From positions 1-64,000 of the forward strand of contig CAYLRY010000008.1 of assembly GCA_964386535.1 (NCBI GenBank): DNA of 64,000 nucleotides, written 5' to 3'. The stretch's first letter is position 1, and each line of letters starts with the position of its first letter. The notes below the pieces were generated by a model, which was not told where the DNA came from, searched no databases, and saw nothing but the letters and a program-made list of their open reading frames with translations. Source of the DNA: CAYLRY01 sp964386535. GTDB lineage: Bacteria; Chloroflexota; Dehalococcoidia; Dehalococcoidales; UBA3254. Shown in pieces: positions 45,612 through 53,453 of this stretch. The position numbers were made by a program, and so were the translations under genes.

Positions 45612-46417
45612 AAACTAAACCTGCGTCCGGTAATTAACCGAACCAGCAGTAATGCCAAGAGTGAAATTGCCACCAGTATCAGTATTAAAGCTACAGCCTG
45701 TTCGATATTGGCAGAAGCAAGACTTAATGCTATAGAAATAGGTAGAGTTTCTGTTTTCATGGCAGTCGCACCAGCCAGTGTCACAGTAGCTCCAAATTCG
45801 CCGACAGCTCTGGCCCAGGTTAGAATGCTGGCAGCTACCAAGCCGTTTTTGGCCAAAGGTAGCATCACTTTAAAGAAGGCTTCCGGTTTGCTGCAACCCA
45901 GCGTGCGGGCAACCTGCTCATAGCGCGTGTCAATACTATCAAAAGTAGATTTTAAAAGGCGAACGGCTAATGCGCTCACAATGGTAAACTGAGCCAGGAC
46001 AATCCCTGGAACTGAAAAAACAAATTGAAGCACATTGTTATTTATAACCTGACCCAAGGGAGTATTGAAAAACACCAGCAATGCAGCACCCAGTGCAACT
46101 GGAGAAATTACTATTGGCAAATCCAGCAGGCTATCTATCAGGTTTTTCCCGAAGAAGTCATTTTTAGAAATGGCGTAAGCTACCGGGATAGCGATGGCTA
46201 CCGCTAAAATCGTGGTGATTGTAGCGGTAGCCAGGCTGAGCTTAATGGCAAACAAGGTATGCGAAGATAATATTGAAGAGCCGAAGGTATTCCAATCTGT
46301 ATATGTCAGTAAAGAAACTATAATAACTATAAAAAACAGAGTCAGCAGAGTTAATGCACTTATGGTTGCCGTTCTGAAAACCCTGTCACCCCGGACACCC
46401 TGAAAAATTCTGCTCAT
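45608..46417 (-). CDS. Molybdate/tungstate ABC transporter permease (ModB/WtpB type)
   Basis: A 269-residue membrane protein with six or so TM segments. IPVAYAISKNDFFGKNLIDSLLDLPIVISPVALGAALLVFF is the family signature. The EAA loop reads YEQVARTLGCSKPEAFFKVMLPLAKNGLVAA. It is encoded 18 bases after the binding protein gene and overlaps the ATPase start. ARAVGEFGATVTLAGAT is a further ModB-type hallmark. Confidence 0.93.
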   Translation of the reverse strand: MSRIFQGVRGDRVFRTATISALTLLTLFFIVIIVSLLTYTDWNTFGSSILSSHTLFAIKLSLATATITTILAVAIAIPVAYAISKNDFFGKNLIDSLLDLPIVISPVALGAALLVFFNTPLGQVINNNVLQFVFSVPGIVLAQFTIVSALAVRLLKSTFDSIDTRYEQVARTLGCSKPEAFFKVMLPLAKNGLVAASILTWARAVGEFGATVTLAGATAMKTETLPISIALSLASANIEQAVALILILVAISLLALLLVRLITGRRFSL

Positions 46418-46435
46418 GTTATTCTCTGATATTCA

Positions 46436-47344
46436 TTAATTCATTAATACCTTCCAGGAATCGGGAAGCTGGTATTCACCCCCGATCTGGGCATTTGGAG
46501 CATATTTACGCGCTTCGGCTTCAGTAACATCATAGCCCCATTTTCTGAATATGTCCTGACCATCCGGTGAAACCAGAAAATCGATAAAGGCTGTGGCTGC
46601 TTCTCTCTCTTTGACAAAGGTAGATACTGCCGCAGGAACATAAGCAATGCGGGGGATTTGTTCCGGGTTTAGATATATTGTTTCAATATTCTTCGGGTCC
46701 CAGGCCTGAAAAACACTCCATCCAATAACCGCATCTACTGACTTAAGCGATATTAAAGTGGCCGTATTATCGCAACTGGCAGCCTGAGTAACTATATTAG
46801 TATAGACATCTGCCAGCAAATGATTTTTGTTTAGAAGCTCAACAGCATATAAGCCCACGCAAACAGTAGTTGGATTGCCTATACCAACCTTAATACCTGA
46901 TTTGGTAAGATCTGACAAAGATTGAATGTTCTTAGGATTTCCAGTTTGAACATTGATAGCTGGAATAAGGTAAGCAATAATTTTTGTCGAAGCCGGATCG
47001 GTTATTTTCTTGCTTTCGGATTTTACCAGATAGTCCGGTGATCCGGGAATATAGAGGTCTCCGTTTTTTGATAATTCCATTTGAGATAGGACTGTACCGG
47101 ATCCGCCGTATGTCAGGAAAACTTTTACTCCAGTTTGTTTTTCAAACGCCGCGGCGGCTTCATCCAGTGCGGGCTTACTGGCAGAACCGGCAAAGACTGA
47201 TATCTCTTTACCTGACAGCGAAGAATTTTTAGAGGATATGGACGTATTGGTTGTAGAAACCGGTTGGTTGGAACAACCTGCCAGCGACATTATCAGTAAT
47301 AAACTGCTGAGTAAAAAGACTAACAGAATATTGTTGATTTTCAT
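46436..47344 (-). CDS. Molybdate/tungstate-binding lipoprotein (ModA/WtpA type)
   Basis: 302 residues from the ATG at 47344 (AAGGAGA site); an in-frame TTG one codon earlier is less likely. The lipobox is SLAGC (C24), then an ISVFAGSASKPALDEAAAAFEKQTGVKV start typical of ModA. Ser in GSAS and SGT (GGSGTVLSQM), with a later KVGIGNPTTVCVG, form the oxyanion pocket. The protein would capture molybdate or tungstate outside the cell. It is the first gene of the operon and is preceded by two copies of a structured leader RNA. Confidence 0.92.
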   Translation of the reverse strand: MKINNILLVFLLSSLLLIMSLAGCSNQPVSTTNTSISSKNSSLSGKEISVFAGSASKPALDEAAAAFEKQTGVKVFLTYGGSGTVLSQMELSKNGDLYIPGSPDYLVKSESKKITDPASTKIIAYLIPAINVQTGNPKNIQSLSDLTKSGIKVGIGNPTTVCVGLYAVELLNKNHLLADVYTNIVTQAASCDNTATLISLKSVDAVIGWSVFQAWDPKNIETIYLNPEQIPRIAYVPAAVSTFVKEREAATAFIDFLVSPDGQDIFRKWGYDVTEAEARKYAPNAQIGGEYQLPDSWKVLMN

Positions 47345-47417
47345 CAAATCTCCTTAAAAGTAAATAAGTGTAATTAAAACAGTCAATTATTATATTTATT
47401 TATGCTTTCATACCTCT

Positions 47418-47542
47418 TCTCCTTTCCAATCCGGGGAAGTAGCGCCGTTTCCTGCACTACCGTTGATCCGCTTTATGCGGATACCGGCTGGTTACCCTGT
47501 CCCGAACTCACCGGGATTTAGATAAATCAGCTCCAGAGAAAT
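47418..47542 (-). ncRNA. Structured leader RNA, copy A (riboswitch candidate for the mod operon)
   Basis: On the minus strand this 125-nt element has an outer stem (TCTCC with GGAGA, the latter part of AAAGGAGA), an inner stem from GAGCTG with CCAGC, and a TCCCG/CGGGA hairpin. A second hairpin is TCCGC/GCGGA and a third GTAGTGC/GCGCTAC with a GAAA-type loop. CTAAAT, CAGCCGGTA and ACGGTA are shared single-stranded-type blocks. Copy B upstream keeps the same hairpins with compensating changes. An ATG follows at 47411 and opens a three-codon frame. Position before a Mo/W importer suggests a Moco/Tuco-type or new class of riboswitch. Not confirmed by a covariance search. Confidence 0.7.
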
Positions 47543-47602
47543 GGTTTATTCTTTTATCAATTTACCAATCTTCTCAGAGAGAAAAAAACATTGATAAAGA
47601 GT

Positions 47603-47692
47603 TCATGTAAAATGAACTATGAAGATGAAATAACAAAATAATAGCGCTTCTCTGAAATAGAGAGCGCTATTATTTTTGCAAACAGACTTCAT
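47603..47692 (-). CDS. Possible 29-residue leader peptide overlapping a terminator
   Basis: An ATG at 47692 follows AAAGGAGA (the outer stem 3' strand of leader copy B) at a good distance. It opens a 29-codon frame beginning MKSVCKNNSALYF whose codons run through the terminator hairpin at 47635-47676. Translation of this leader would interfere with the hairpin. There is no homologue I know, and it may be chance. Confidence 0.3.
   Translation of the reverse strand: MKSVCKNNSALYFREALLFCYFIFIVHFT
47635..47676 (-). terminator. Strong hairpin between leader copies B and A
   Basis: AAAATAATAGCGCT (47635-47648) and AGCGCTATTATTTT (47663-47676) are perfect complements, extended by CTCT/AGAG after a one-base bulge. 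The minus-strand 3' end reads TTATTTTGTTATTT, a usable U-rich tail. It would stop transcripts that have passed copy B before they reach copy A and modA. Confidence 0.75.
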
Positions 47693-47696
47693 TTCA

Positions 47697-47812
47697 TCTC
47701 CTTTCCAATTTGGGAAATATCACCGTTTCCAGTGATACCGTCGAGATTCTGCATCTACCGGCTGTTAACCTTGTTCTTGCTTGAATTTAGGTACAACAGC
47801 TCTGGAGAATTT
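47697..47812 (-). ncRNA. Structured leader RNA, copy B (upstream copy)
   Basis: A 116-nt minus-strand relative of copy A, 154 bases upstream. It has the same ordered parts: TCTCC/GGAGA outer stem, GCTGTT/AACAGC, a short TTC/GAA hairpin, CAGCCGGTA, an AGAT/ATCT hairpin, CGACGGTA and a TATCAC/GTGATA hairpin closed by GGAAAC. Then come TTCCC and TTGGAAAGGAGA. Base pairs differ from copy A but pairing is kept, the mark of a conserved RNA fold. A terminator follows it. Confidence 0.68.
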
Positions 47813-47914
47813 CACTAATTGCTATAATATCAAGGTTTAAAAAATCCGTCAATAAATACGTCCCATATTGTCATAAAAACCCTGGTGCAGCATTAAGAAA
47901 GGTTACCAAGGTCA

Positions 47915-48155
47915 AGGCGGTAGCGGCAATATTTAGTCTGGACCGCCACACCATCAAATACATCGATAATAAGGCATTACAGAAGATGAAGACCGAGCGG
48001 TCTCTGCCTTAGATTGAGGTTCTGGGGATGAATAAAATTGCGGTAGAAAAGGGGCATAACTTCCGGACGCTGATCAGCGGGTTGGATAATCTTCGAGCTA
48101 CTGAGGTGCTCAATATCTGCGAGGGAAGCTTAGAAAAACGCCTAAAAGGATTCTG
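47915..48155 (+). pseudogene. ISL3-family transposase remnant
   Basis: The plus frame reads KVKAVAAIFSLDRHTIKYIDNKALQK..., then a TAG at 48010-48012, then IEVLGMNKIAVEKGHNFRTLISGLDN..., which is the helix-turn-helix and first catalytic strand region of ISL3 transposases (the usual IDEIA is MNKIA here, so the catalytic Asp is lost). Both the N-terminal zinc-finger part and the rest of the catalytic domain are missing. It stops directly at tRNA-Asn. Confidence 0.75.
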
Positions 48156-48228
48156 GCTCCCCGACTAGGGCTCGAACCTAGAACCTAGCGGTTAACAGCC
48201 GCCCGCTCTACCATTGAGCTATCGGGGA
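48154..48228 (-). tRNA. tRNA-Asn (anticodon GTT), CCA encoded
   Basis: On the minus strand the acceptor TCCCCGA pairs with TCGGGGA. It is followed by discriminator G and an encoded CCA. The anticodon stem GGCGG/CCGCT holds the loop CTGTTAA, anticodon GTT. The D arm (AGCTCAATGGTAGAGC) and T arm (GGTTCGAGCCC) are standard. Confidence 0.96.
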
Positions 48229-48361
48229 ATGCACCGGAGGGAACCGAGGCTAGTAATCGGATTTTTTTCCCACCTTGAGTATTATCACTTTTTACACTAA
48301 AAATGTCAAGGCCTCAGGACAACCTCTGAGGATGTGATAAGAATTTCTCACCAGGCTTAAT

Positions 48362-48465
48362 AACCTTGATTCACCATCAAATGAAGCTAAACGAGATTCA
48401 ATATTTTCACCAAATTGGTACAGAAACCTCATGCCTGATTAAGACTTCTTGACGGCGCATTCTGG
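48362..48465 (+). repeat. 104-bp imperfect direct repeat, copy 1
   Basis: It starts AACCTTGATTCACCATCAAA and includes AAGCTAAACGAG and ATTTTCACCAAATTGGT. A second copy begins 251 bases later. The first 85 or so bases agree closely and the ends diverge. Origin unknown; it could be remains of a mobile element near tRNA-Asn. Confidence 0.8.
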
Positions 48466-48612
48466 ATAACCTGATCAGTAAATGTAATCCAGGCTAAAAA
48501 ATTGTTGGAATTACAGAGCGTCAGGTACGGAAGAGGGTATGCAGCCTGGCATTAAAGCCTTAGAACGTTGTATTATATTTTAATACCGGACAAATAATCA
48601 AGAGTTGTTCCG

Positions 48613-48716
48613 AACCTTGATTCACCATCAAACAAAGCTAAACGAGCGTGGATATTTTCACCAAATTGGTGCAGAAACCTTGTGCCTATTTGAAGCAATT
48701 TGATGGCGGATTTTGG
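48613..48716 (+). repeat. 104-bp imperfect direct repeat, copy 2
   Basis: It has the same length and order as copy 1, with substitutions such as ACAAAG for ATGAAG and GCGTGG for GATTCA. It ends about 50 bases before the M20 peptidase gene, so it may lie in that gene's promoter region. The reverse-strand reading frame across it (QFGENIHARLALFDGES) is probably a shadow. Confidence 0.8.
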
Positions 48717-48767
48717 CGAAAAGATATCAGTTGTCAATTTTGTTTCTGATAAAAAAAGGAGAATGTA

Positions 48768-49925
48768 GTGGACTACGTGAAAGTTCTGTCTGATCTGATT
48801 TCTATAAATACCTCGGTTCCTCCGGGGGACAATTATTCCAGAGCTGTAGATTATCTTGAGCCTTTGTTTAAGAATACTGGTTTTGAAACTGAAAAAATAG
48901 CCATACCCGTTGAACAGGCTGAAGGAAGAGAAGGGCGGGTCAATCTGCTCTGTCATAGAAGGGATCCGGGCAAACCCAGGTTAATATTTTATTCTCATAT
49001 TGATGTAGTCCCGGCTTTCGGCTGGCCAGCCTTCCAGCCGAGGATAGAAAACGGAAAAATCTGGGGGCGGGGTGCAGCAGATATGAAAGGTGCTATTCCG
49101 GCTTTATTGATGGCGGCGGAAAGATGCCAGGGAAGGCCTTTAAAATACGATGTTTCGGTGATGATCACCACTGATGAGGAACTCAGCCAGGCCAGCCAGT
49201 TACGTTATATCAGTCAATTTTTACAGCCTTTGAAAGGGGCCTATTTTTTTGATTTGGATTGTAATTTCGCTTACGTCAGTATTACCGGACTGGGTACTTA
49301 TCAATTGGACATCCGCGTGTTGGGAAAATCCGTCCATTCAGGTATGTCCCATCTGGGTGAAAACGCCGTTGAGAACGCTGTTCCCGTGTTGAATGCGTTA
49401 ATGGATTTGAAAAGCCGGGTAACGCAAAGAAAATCCCGGATCCCCACCCATCCGGATACCGGCCTTAAACAAATGGTTTCCAGGTTAAATATCAATATGA
49501 TACAGGGCGGGTTGAAAGTTAACATAATACCGGATGAATGTAATATATCTATTGACCGGCGCCTCATTCCGGAAGAAAATATAGAAGCTGCCAGAAAAGA
49601 GATTATGGACACTCTTACAGCAGTGCCCGGCATCCGGTGGGAGATAACCAGGGAATTCAGCATTCCTACCATTGCCCCCTGCGAAGACCCCCTCATCGAT
49701 GAACTGGCTGGGATTATGAAAGGTGTAATAGGAGAAGGTGGAAAGTATGGTGAGATGGGCTCTGGAGATCTTACAAACATGGTAGTCAACGAATGGGGCG
49801 GTAAAGCCTTCGGTCTGGGAGTAATCAGACCTGATAGTAATATTCACGGCAAGGATGAATTTGCCTATCTCAAGGATATTGAAGATCTGGCCGAGATTAT
49901 TTACCGTTTTATAAAATCAACGTAA
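48768..49925 (+). CDS. M20 family metallopeptidase (ArgE/DapE-like)
   Basis: 385 residues, GTG start with AAAGGAG. The di-metal site is visible: H77/D79 (YSHIDVVP), D105 (GAADMKG), E137/E138 (TTDEE) and a late His in IHGKDE. Residues about 175-290 form the dimerisation lid domain, with the VHSGMSHLGENAV motif. The family removes N-acyl groups from amino acids or splits dipeptides. N-acetylornithine or succinyl-diaminopimelate specificity cannot be told, and no biosynthetic neighbours help. Confidence 0.9.
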   Translation: MDYVKVLSDLISINTSVPPGDNYSRAVDYLEPLFKNTGFETEKIAIPVEQAEGREGRVNLLCHRRDPGKPRLIFYSHIDVVPAFGWPAFQPRIENGKIWGRGAADMKGAIPALLMAAERCQGRPLKYDVSVMITTDEELSQASQLRYISQFLQPLKGAYFFDLDCNFAYVSITGLGTYQLDIRVLGKSVHSGMSHLGENAVENAVPVLNALMDLKSRVTQRKSRIPTHPDTGLKQMVSRLNINMIQGGLKVNIIPDECNISIDRRLIPEENIEAARKEIMDTLTAVPGIRWEITREFSIPTIAPCEDPLIDELAGIMKGVIGEGGKYGEMGSGDLTNMVVNEWGGKAFGLGVIRPDSNIHGKDEFAYLKDIEDLAEIIYRFIKST

Positions 49926-49973
49926 CCTAAAACATCTCGCAGGCAGGCTGTTTTTATTAGGTTCTGTAGAGGT

Positions 49974-50705
49974 TTACCTGTTGGATGGCAGGCGAATGGA
50001 CAAAAATCTGGTCTCCACCAGTAGCCATATAAAGGCTGCAATTATGGCTATGACGCAATAGAATAATATGTTGTTTTGGGATAACCATAAAGGGAAAAAA
50101 TTGATGATCCCCACACCAGCATAGGTCATCAACAGGTATTTGGGGAATTTGCCAATCCAGAGTGACGGTAAAAATTTATGCAGGGGCATCCTGGTGGCGC
50201 CTGCAAAAAGTCCACCAACATCAAATGGAATTACCGGTTGAAAGGCCAGTAACATGATAGCCCAAACGCCGTATTTTTGCAGCCACTGCTCCAATCTTTT
50301 ATATCCTATAATACTATCAGGTATAGCAATGCTTTTACCTAACCGGCCTGCAAAATAGCCGCTGAGTTCGCCCAGGGATCCTCCAGTTGCAGCGCAAAGA
50401 GCTACTATAACCGGATTAAATTCCCTGGCAGCGCTGGCCATAATGGCTACTGCAAAGGGTACCGGAGCAATAATGGTCATATTTGCTAGCAGCGCGGCCA
50501 CGAATACGGAGATATATGCTAAAGATTCATAGGCGTAAAAATCTAGGTTAAAACGGGATTTAATATACTCCAGTAAAGCGGCGAAAGCATAACTGAGGGC
50601 GATCAAGCTAACTACAGCCACTACCAACTTAAGCCAGTTGACGCGGGCTCCTGATCTAGTCACCATATCTTTAGCATCTTTAAAAATCGGCATAACTTTC
50701 ATCAT
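49974..50705 (-). CDS. VTT/DedA-type membrane protein
   Basis: A 243-residue protein with about five TM segments. The ALCAATGGSLGELSGYFAGRLGKSI and AFQPVIPFDVGGLFAGATRMPLHKFLP segments match the VTT (SNARE-associated) domain, with the conserved Gly and Pro. DedA-like proteins take part in lipid carrier or lipid scrambling at the membrane. It is monocistronic, after the terminator of the nfu gene. Confidence 0.85.
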   Translation of the reverse strand: MMKVMPIFKDAKDMVTRSGARVNWLKLVVAVVSLIALSYAFAALLEYIKSRFNLDFYAYESLAYISVFVAALLANMTIIAPVPFAVAIMASAAREFNPVIVALCAATGGSLGELSGYFAGRLGKSIAIPDSIIGYKRLEQWLQKYGVWAIMLLAFQPVIPFDVGGLFAGATRMPLHKFLPSLWIGKFPKYLLMTYAGVGIINFFPLWLSQNNILFYCVIAIIAAFIWLLVETRFLSIRLPSNR

Positions 50706-50764
50706 TATTAGCTATTTCAGACCATTTGTAAAAGATACCATAACCTGCCTTTAAAGGGTGTAAA

Positions 50765-50793
50765 AAAAACCTCCCGCTTTACGGGAGGTTTTT
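50765..50793. terminator. Intrinsic terminator after the nfu-like gene
   Basis: AAAAACCTCCCG (50765-50776) and CGGGAGGTTTTT (50782-50793) form a perfect 12-bp stem with a five-base loop. On the minus strand a further T-tract follows, so it ends the Nfu transcript. Confidence 0.9.
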
Positions 50794-50817
50794 GCAGATT
50801 AATAATAAGCAGCAACT

Positions 50818-51036
50818 TTAGACTGCAACCACTTCCTTTACTTCAGGTACTTTTTCTTTCAATATGCGCTCAATGCCCTTTTTTAAGGTTATAGTAGCCA
50901 TAGGACAACCACCACAGGCACCGGTTAATTTGACTTTAACAGTACCATTGGCAACATCAACCAGCTCTACATCACCGCCATCAGCCTGTAGGGCAGGCCG
51001 GATCTCAGATAATGCCGCTTTTACTTTTTCGTTCAT
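50818..51036 (-). CDS. NifU C-terminal domain (Nfu-like) Fe-S scaffold protein
   Basis: A 72-residue single NifU-C domain. IRPALQADGGDVELVDV is the family start, and CGGC in TGACGGCPMATITLKKGIE gives the CxxC that binds a [4Fe-4S] cluster between two monomers. Nfu proteins deliver clusters to apo-enzymes, fitting the many Fe-S enzymes in the window. GGAGGGG precedes the ATG. It is followed by a clear terminator. Confidence 0.94.
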   Translation of the reverse strand: MNEKVKAALSEIRPALQADGGDVELVDVANGTVKVKLTGACGGCPMATITLKKGIERILKEKVPEVKEVVAV

Positions 51037-51139
51037 ATTTCCCCTCCTATATATACTTCTATTTTGAAGCAGGTTGACAATAATGTCAAATTTAAGGCGT
51101 TATTCTTTTACATTTTAAGCTAATGAGGACTTATTTGCT

Positions 51140-52546
51140 TTAATCCCGAGTATTGACCCTGGCCAAGGTGGCGAATATACCGGCAAAGCAAAAGACGGAA
51201 AAAATTATAAAAGAGATCTGGCAGCAACTAATGAAAGAGGAAAAGTATTCCTGGGTAATAACTTGTGGGCCGACAACTATCGCCAGCACAACCATGATAA
51301 CCGACATGCTAAGCATTTGCCCTATTTGCCGCATGGTATTGATCATGGCTGAGGCTATACCGTACACCTTACGGTCAACCGAACTGATCACAGCATTGGT
51401 ATTAGGTGTGACGAACAAGGCAAAACCGCCCCCCAACAATATCAGAACAATAATGATGAATGTCACCGGTGTTGTGGTTGAAATAAAACTGAAAAACACC
51501 AGCCCTGCGCAGGTAACAGCCATCCCGGCGGCTGCTACTTTCCTGGACTCCATTTTATCCGATAATCTGCCGGCCGCCGGTGAAATCACAGCCTGCATGG
51601 CAGGTTGGGCCAGCAAGATCAGGCCTGTGGTCCCTGGACTAAATCCCTTTATATATTGAAGATATAAACTCATAATGAAAATCACAGCATATGTAGCTGC
51701 GTAGCTGATCATGGCAGCGAGGTTGGAATAGACAAATATTTTGTTTTTTGCAAACAGCCTTATATATAAGATGGGACTTGAATACCGGTTTTCCCATGCC
51801 AGGAATCCAATAATCCCTGCGATCCCTACAGGGATAAGAATTCTCCCGACCGGTGTGGTTAATGCCGAGATGCCGTACATCAGTGAAGAAAAAGCCAGAC
51901 TGAAAACAATGGAACCGATAAAATCAAATTTTTCACCTCTGGCTCCCCTCCATTCGCCTTTTATCCTCCAGATACTGAGAAAAACCGCAGTCAATCCCAT
52001 GGGGATGTTCAGAACAAAAATACTTCTCCAACCCAGGTGCTCAGTCATGATTCCACCCAGGAGGGGTCCTATTGCTAAACCGACATAAACAAAAGCTGAT
52101 GTGATACCCAAAGCCCGGCCGCGGTTGCCTGTACTGTGTAAAGAAGAAACCATCGCTAAAACATTTCCTACCACCATGGCGATACTGATCCCCTGTACCG
52201 CTCGTAGGGCAATAAGCATCTGTATTGAAGTGGCAAAAAGGGTCAGGGTGCAGGTCAGGGTATATAATATCATCCCGCTGATAAAAATTTTCTTGATACC
52301 CAATATGTCCGAAAGTCTGCCCATGGGTAAAAGAATAGCGGCAGAGGTCAGTAAACCGGAAGTTGAGACCCAGCCCAACAATATGGCATTGGAATTATAT
52401 TCACGTCCGATCTCAGGTAAAGCTACATTAACCGCGGAAAAAATACAGGTCAAGAAAAAGAGCGTCAGGCAGGAAATGAAAAGGACAATTTTTTGCATGG
52501 AGTGTAATCCTGCATCCCCCGAACCGGCAAGTGATGTTTCAGGCAT
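51140..52546 (-). CDS. MFS multidrug transporter, DHA2 (EmrB/QacA) type
   Basis: 468 residues with about 14 hydrophobic segments. Motif A (GRLSDILGIKKIFISG) and the antiporter motif C (GLAIGPLLGG) are visible. The family exports drugs or organic compounds by proton antiport. AAAGGAG lies about 11 bases before the ATG. No regulator gene is adjacent, so substrate and control are unknown. Confidence 0.9.
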   Translation of the reverse strand: MPETSLAGSGDAGLHSMQKIVLFISCLTLFFLTCIFSAVNVALPEIGREYNSNAILLGWVSTSGLLTSAAILLPMGRLSDILGIKKIFISGMILYTLTCTLTLFATSIQMLIALRAVQGISIAMVVGNVLAMVSSLHSTGNRGRALGITSAFVYVGLAIGPLLGGIMTEHLGWRSIFVLNIPMGLTAVFLSIWRIKGEWRGARGEKFDFIGSIVFSLAFSSLMYGISALTTPVGRILIPVGIAGIIGFLAWENRYSSPILYIRLFAKNKIFVYSNLAAMISYAATYAVIFIMSLYLQYIKGFSPGTTGLILLAQPAMQAVISPAAGRLSDKMESRKVAAAGMAVTCAGLVFFSFISTTTPVTFIIIVLILLGGGFALFVTPNTNAVISSVDRKVYGIASAMINTMRQIGQMLSMSVIMVVLAIVVGPQVITQEYFSSFISCCQISFIIFSVFCFAGIFATLARVNTRD

Positions 52547-52760
52547 GAGGACGGGTGCTCCTTTTTAGTCAGTTGTCAGCGATAGCTACTTAACCAATGA
52601 TAACGTTTCTCAATCATAAGAACAAGGATAAACCTTGTAAATGCCATCGTTTTCATTTTTTAAAGGAGTCTTTAAATCCAGAAGTGCCTCATATAGTCAG
52701 ATAAAATTAATAAGATTACTTAAGGAAAGGCCTTTAAAAATATGGCCTTCAAAAAACGTC

Positions 52761-53414
52761 TTACTGGATGATCTCGCAGACCTCTTTAAGTGGTTTTCTT
52801 TCCCTGAGGGATGGATTTTCAGAAGGATACCCGACAGGGATAAAGGCTATCAGGTCCAGAGGAGATTGTATCTTTAGAATTTTTTCTATTTCTCCTTTAG
52901 CCTGAATGGGTCCGGTCATCCATACCGCGCCCAATCCTGACTTGTGCAAAGCCAATAGTAAATAAGCTATCGCAGAAGCCACGGACTGTATACGGGTATT
53001 AGCAATATTACGCCATTTCCGCATTTCTACGGCTTGTAGATCATCTTTCCCGCGGCTGGCCAGAATCTGGTCTACCGGTGATTGGTACGCAGAAGAGGCG
53101 ACGGCGATGGCAGCAGGTGCATTACGGAAAAAGCTGGATCTTTGTAGTATTCGGCTGGTTGCTTCACCCAACCTGGCTGCTTCCGGCCATGAAGCAAAAA
53201 GGTCGGCACTGGACTGAACCGCATCAGCAATTGCCCGGATGACTTCCTGTTTTACAATAATATAAAAACGCCAGTTTTGCTGGTTTCCACCATTAGGAGC
53301 ATAGGTAGCCAGTTCTATAGCCTCTAATAACAGATTGACATCCACCGGTTTGTTTTGCCAGGAGCGGATTGAACGCCGGCTTTTTATTAATTCAGCCAGA
53401 TTATCCGTCTTCAT
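52761..53414 (-). CDS. Nitroreductase family protein
   Basis: A 217-residue FMN-dependent fold. IKSRRSIRSWQNKPVD is the N-terminal FMN-phosphate-binding RRSxR motif. ATYAPNGGNQQNWRFYII is the second FMN site, and LLALHKSGLGAVWMTGP the C-terminal one. The central part (residues about 75-125) is an insert typical of some members. It reduces nitro or enone groups or acts in cofactor cutting; the substrate is unknown. GGAGGA precedes the ATG. Confidence 0.9.
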   Translation of the reverse strand: MKTDNLAELIKSRRSIRSWQNKPVDVNLLLEAIELATYAPNGGNQQNWRFYIIVKQEVIRAIADAVQSSADLFASWPEAARLGEATSRILQRSSFFRNAPAAIAVASSAYQSPVDQILASRGKDDLQAVEMRKWRNIANTRIQSVASAIAYLLLALHKSGLGAVWMTGPIQAKGEIEKILKIQSPLDLIAFIPVGYPSENPSLRERKPLKEVCEIIQ

Positions 53415-53453
53415 TTCAAGTCCTCCTTAAATAAATTCAAATAATTACACCTA

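Noticed and set aside
48573..48956. A 127-codon reverse frame over the second direct repeat and the M20 start
   Set aside because: It overlaps the N-terminus of a clear M20 peptidase and reads through the repeat; a similar QFGEN...LALFDGE string in both repeats reflects the DNA repeat, not a gene.
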